A stretch of DNA of 64,000 nucleotides from assembly GCF_900109545.1 (NCBI RefSeq), contig NZ_FOAP01000010.1, positions 1 to 64,000 on the forward strand, given 5' to 3'. The notes beneath the pieces were generated by a model. The model was not told the origin of the DNA and did not search any database. It was given only the letters and a program-made list of their open reading frames with translations. The stretch is from Stigmatella aurantiaca. GTDB lineage: Bacteria > Myxococcota > Myxococcia > Myxococcales > Myxococcaceae. How positions within the stretch are numbered: position 1 is the first letter of the stretch; each line of letters starts with the position of its first letter. A program made the position numbers and the translations under genes. This document shows positions 56,767 to 64,000 of the stretch, in pieces.

Positions 56767-57550
56767 GCAGCTATTTGATGGAGTCGGAGGCGGAGGCCCG
56801 GAGGCTCATCGAGCAGGCGCGGGCGCTTCCCGTGCGGCCCCACCTGCTGTCCACCGGGTTGCAGCCGGGCATGCGGGTGCTGGACGCGGGGTGTGGCCCG
56901 GGCGTGGTGACGTCCATCCTGGCGGAGCTGGTGGGGCCCACGGGCAAGGTGACGGGGGTGGACCTCCACGCCCCACGGCTCGCCGAGGCCCGCGCCACCT
57001 GTGCCGCGCTCTCCCAGTGCCACTTCCTCCAGGCGGACATCCGCTCGACGGATCTCCCGGGGGACACCTTTGACTACGTCTGGTGCCAGTACGTGCTGGA
57101 GTACCTGCCGGACCCGGAGCGGGCGCTCGCCGAGTTCCTCCGGGTGGCCAAGCCCGGGGGGCGCGTGGTGGTGGCGGACGTGGATGGGCTGGGGCACCTG
57201 AACTGGCCCTGCCCGCCGGAGCTGGAGGAGGGGATGCGGACCTTCCACCGGGCGGTGAAGGACGCGGGGGTGGACCTGCACATCGGCCGCAAGCTGTTCC
57301 ACCTGTTCCGGCAGGCCGGGCTGCAGGAGGTGCGCGTGCATCTGGCGCCCCTGTGGATGGTGGCGGGGGCGGCGGATGCCCGGCTGCTGAGCGACTGGCG
57401 GCAGCGCTTCGAGACCTTGGAGCCCGCGCTGGCGCCCGCCTATGGCGGAGCGGCCGCCTACCAGGCCTTCTGTGAGGGCTATCTGCGTCTGCTGTCGGAC
57501 CCGGATGCTTTGAAGTATTCTGTTCTTTTGATCACGGAGGGACAGAAGCG

Positions 57551-57554
<4 letters not shown>
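56763..57554 (+). CDS. Class I SAM-dependent methyltransferase
   Basis: This 263-residue methyltransferase has the SAM loop V-L-D-A-G-C-G-P-G-V-V-T, then V-D-L-H-A acidic loop and Y-V-W-C-Q-Y-V-L-E-Y-L-P-D and L-R-V-A-K-P-G-G-R-V-V-V-A-D-V-D of class I enzymes. A TTG start at 56763 is preferred: it forms TTGA with the upstream stop and has AGGAG 8 bases upstream. ATG 56778 is the alternative. It overlaps the sensor kinase gene by TTGA too. Substrate unknown; its place suggests a signalling role. Confidence 0.88.
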
Positions 57555-60472
<2,918 letters not shown>

Positions 60473-60493
60473 CGGCGGCCGGGCGGTACCGCG

Positions 60494-62506
<2,013 letters not shown>

Positions 62507-62583
62507 TCAGCTCAGGATCGAACCGATCAGGTCACACCTTTGTCAAGCGCCCTCCCCACCAGACACGCTCTGCGTGCGGGCCC

Positions 62584-64000
62584 TCAGGGGCCCTTGCCGT
62601 TCAGACTCGGTGCGGCATGCTCGCCCACGGGGATGGGGGCGGCCTGCTGGTAGTAGTCGCGGACCTTGTACTTGCGCGCCATGAGGGCCATGCCCACCCC
62701 GGCCAGGATGGCCAGGGCCGAGTAGAAGAAGAACTGGCCCGAGCCCTGGAAGATGTTGAGCGAGGAGGCGATGGCCACCGCGATGTTGGCCAGGGTGGTG
62801 TTGACCAGCCACAGGCTCTGCACCACGCCCTTCATCTCGCGGGGGGCCTGGGTGTAGGCGAACTCCAGGCCCGTGGTGGACACCAGGATTTCCGCCAGCG
62901 TGAGCACGATGTACGGGAGGATTTGCCAGGCGATGTTCAGCTTGGAGCCCCCCTCGATGAGCACCTGGTAGTAGCCCGCGATGATGTAGGAGAACGCGCC
63001 GATGATGAGCCCCAGCGGCATGCGGCGCAGCGGGGTGAGCTCGAAGCGGGTCTTCTGGAGCGCCGGGTAGATGACGCCCGCCAGCACGGGGATGAGGATC
63101 ATCACCAGCGCGGGGTTGATGAACTGCATCTGGCTGGGCTGGAAGGTGAACGAGCCCACCTGGGGGTCCATGCCGCGCGCCTGCACCACCCAGGTGGAGG
63201 CCTTCTGGTCGAAGAGCATCCAGAAGAAGGGCACGGTGGGCATGAGCAGCAGGTTGATGCGGAACACGGCCCGCACGCCCTCGATGGCCTCCTCGGGGTG
63301 CGCCTTCCGGGCGCCCGACAGCCAGTCGCCCCCGGCGGGGCGGTGCTGGCGGTTGCCCAGGGCCGAGAAGAGGATGCGCAGGAACGAGTGCGGGTTGTGC
63401 CCGGTGGGCGGCACGACGACGTAGTGGCGGCGGCCCAGCCAGTAGATGGCGGTGGCCAGGAACATGAGGATGCCGGGGATGCCGAAGGCCACCGCGGGCC
63501 CCAGGTGCTTGAGGGCCAGGGGGATGAAGAGCGAGGCGAAGAACGAGCCGAAGTTGATGGTCCAGTAGAAGATGGCGAAGACCTTCTTCACCAGGTGCTT
63601 GTTCTCCTCGGTGAACTGGTCGCCCACCATGGCGGACACGCACGGTTTGATGCCGCCCGAGCCCAGGGCGATGAGGAACAGGCCCGTGTAGAAGCCCGCG
63701 GGGCTGTTCTCGAAAATGGCCAGACACGCGTGGCCCACGCAGTACAGCAGGCTCAGCCAGAGGATGACGCGGTACTTGCCGAGGAACCGGTCCGCCAGGT
63801 ACCCGCCGAACAGCGGGAAGAAGTAGACCCCGGACATGAACAGGTGGAAGTGCGACTTGGCCATCGCCTCCCGGGCCGCCGGGTCCGGGTTCGCGTTCAC
63901 CAGCAGGTAGTCGATGAGGAACACCGTGAGGATGTTCCGCATCCCGTAGAAGCTGAAGCGCTCACAGGCCTCGTTGCCGATGATGTAGGGGATTTGCGGC
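62584..64000 (-). CDS. POT/PTR family peptide transporter (copy 2, 5' end outside window)
   Basis: The frame stays open to the window edge. Upstream of the first ATG (63942) it reads Y-I-I-G-N-E-A-C-E-R-F-S-F-Y-G-M-R, the POT signature, so the true start is beyond 64000. About 470 residues are present: G-Y-L-A-D-R-F-L-G-K-Y, G-S-G-G-I-K-P-C-V, and F-Y-W-T-I-N-F-G-S. It lacks the large insert of copy 1. The last 15 residues are polar. Probably a tandem paralogue and perhaps co-transcribed. Confidence 0.93.
   Translation of the reverse strand, partial: PQIPYIIGNEACERFSFYGMRNILTVFLIDYLLVNANPDPAAREAMAKSHFHLFMSGVYFFPLFGGYLADRFLGKYRVILWLSLLYCVGHACLAIFENSPAGFYTGLFLIALGSGGIKPCVSAMVGDQFTEENKHLVKKVFAIFYWTINFGSFFASLFIPLALKHLGPAVAFGIPGILMFLATAIYWLGRRHYVVVPPTGHNPHSFLRILFSALGNRQHRPAGGDWLSGARKAHPEEAIEGVRAVFRINLLLMPTVPFFWMLFDQKASTWVVQARGMDPQVGSFTFQPSQMQFINPALVMILIPVLAGVIYPALQKTRFELTPLRRMPLGLIIGAFSYIIAGYYQVLIEGGSKLNIAWQILPYIVLTLAEILVSTTGLEFAYTQAPREMKGVVQSLWLVNTTLANIAVAIASSLNIFQGSGQFFFYSALAILAGVGMALMARKYKVRDYYQQAAPIPVGEHAAPSLNGKGP

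Overview
The window is high-GC DNA, almost fully coding, with an organisation typical of a fruiting myxobacterium (Myxococcales; Cystobacter, Archangium, Stigmatella or Myxococcus type). The evidence is a SitA6/SitI6-type swarm-inhibition toxin and immunity locus, two Ser/Thr kinases carrying long low-complexity linkers and a late membrane segment, a MYXO-CTERM tail, many lipoproteins and secreted hydrolases, a hybrid two-kinase sensor, and very GC-rich third codon positions. The genus is inferred, not proven.

Region 1 (1-4400) is accessory DNA. The C-terminus of a tyrosine recombinase is followed by three tRNA/tmRNA 3'-end-like fragments (212, 1865, 3381), all in the same orientation, with toxin-immunity modules between and beyond them. 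Module 1 is intact: a SitA6-like lipoprotein nuclease plus a SitI6-like double-CXXCG immunity protein. In module 2 the toxin is gutted but the immunity gene is intact. In module 3 both genes are decayed and an ATGA stop/start overlap is preserved.

Region 2 (4400-17400) is a mixed chromosomal segment. It holds a secreted GH31 glycosidase with two almost identical C-terminal carbohydrate-binding repeats, a GNAT acetyltransferase, a cold-shock protein, an nfeD/slipin pair, an alpha/beta-hydrolase lacking its nucleophile Ser, a VOC protein, a DUF2267-CBS protein, a six-Asp-box sialidase-like protein and a small lipoprotein.

Region 3 (17470-26690, minus strand) looks like a biosynthetic operon. 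A MATE exporter is followed by inositol-phosphate synthase, a Gfo/Idh dehydrogenase, a metallo-beta-lactamase-fold protein, a YcaO protein, a TIM-barrel isomerase, a GT4 glycosyltransferase and a PIG-L deacetylase. Most of the genes overlap by 4-10 bases. Ino1 + GT4 + PIG-L is the logic of the first steps of mycothiol synthesis. The YcaO, dehydrogenase and isomerase genes point to a different, possibly undescribed, inositol-derived product.

Region 4 (26959-41165) holds a GH99-like lipoprotein, a zinc-finger/membrane/TPR protein, an M61 PDZ peptidase, an RsmB-type rRNA methyltransferase, a MYXO-CTERM purple-acid-type phosphatase and a tight five-gene operon. That operon encodes an OprO/P-like porin, a VTC-domain polyphosphate polymerase-like protein, a thymidylate-kinase-like protein with about nine C-terminal 27-residue repeats, a DUF4956/MgtC-like membrane protein and a lipoprotein. 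It is preceded by three stem-loops sharing a GGGAA/TTCCC core.

Region 5 (41198-64000) has two Ser/Thr kinases, a rhodanese, an IscA/ErpA-like carrier, a hotdog thioesterase, a photoactive-yellow-protein-like PAS protein, a deoxynucleoside kinase, GDPD, a SprT-like metalloprotein, a Cys-rich exported protein and NadA. It also has a translationally coupled signalling trio (receiver-PilZ-GNAT protein, SAM methyltransferase, hybrid double histidine kinase) and two POT-family transporters, the second cut by the window edge.

Functions rest on reading the translated sequences and known family motifs; no database search was run.
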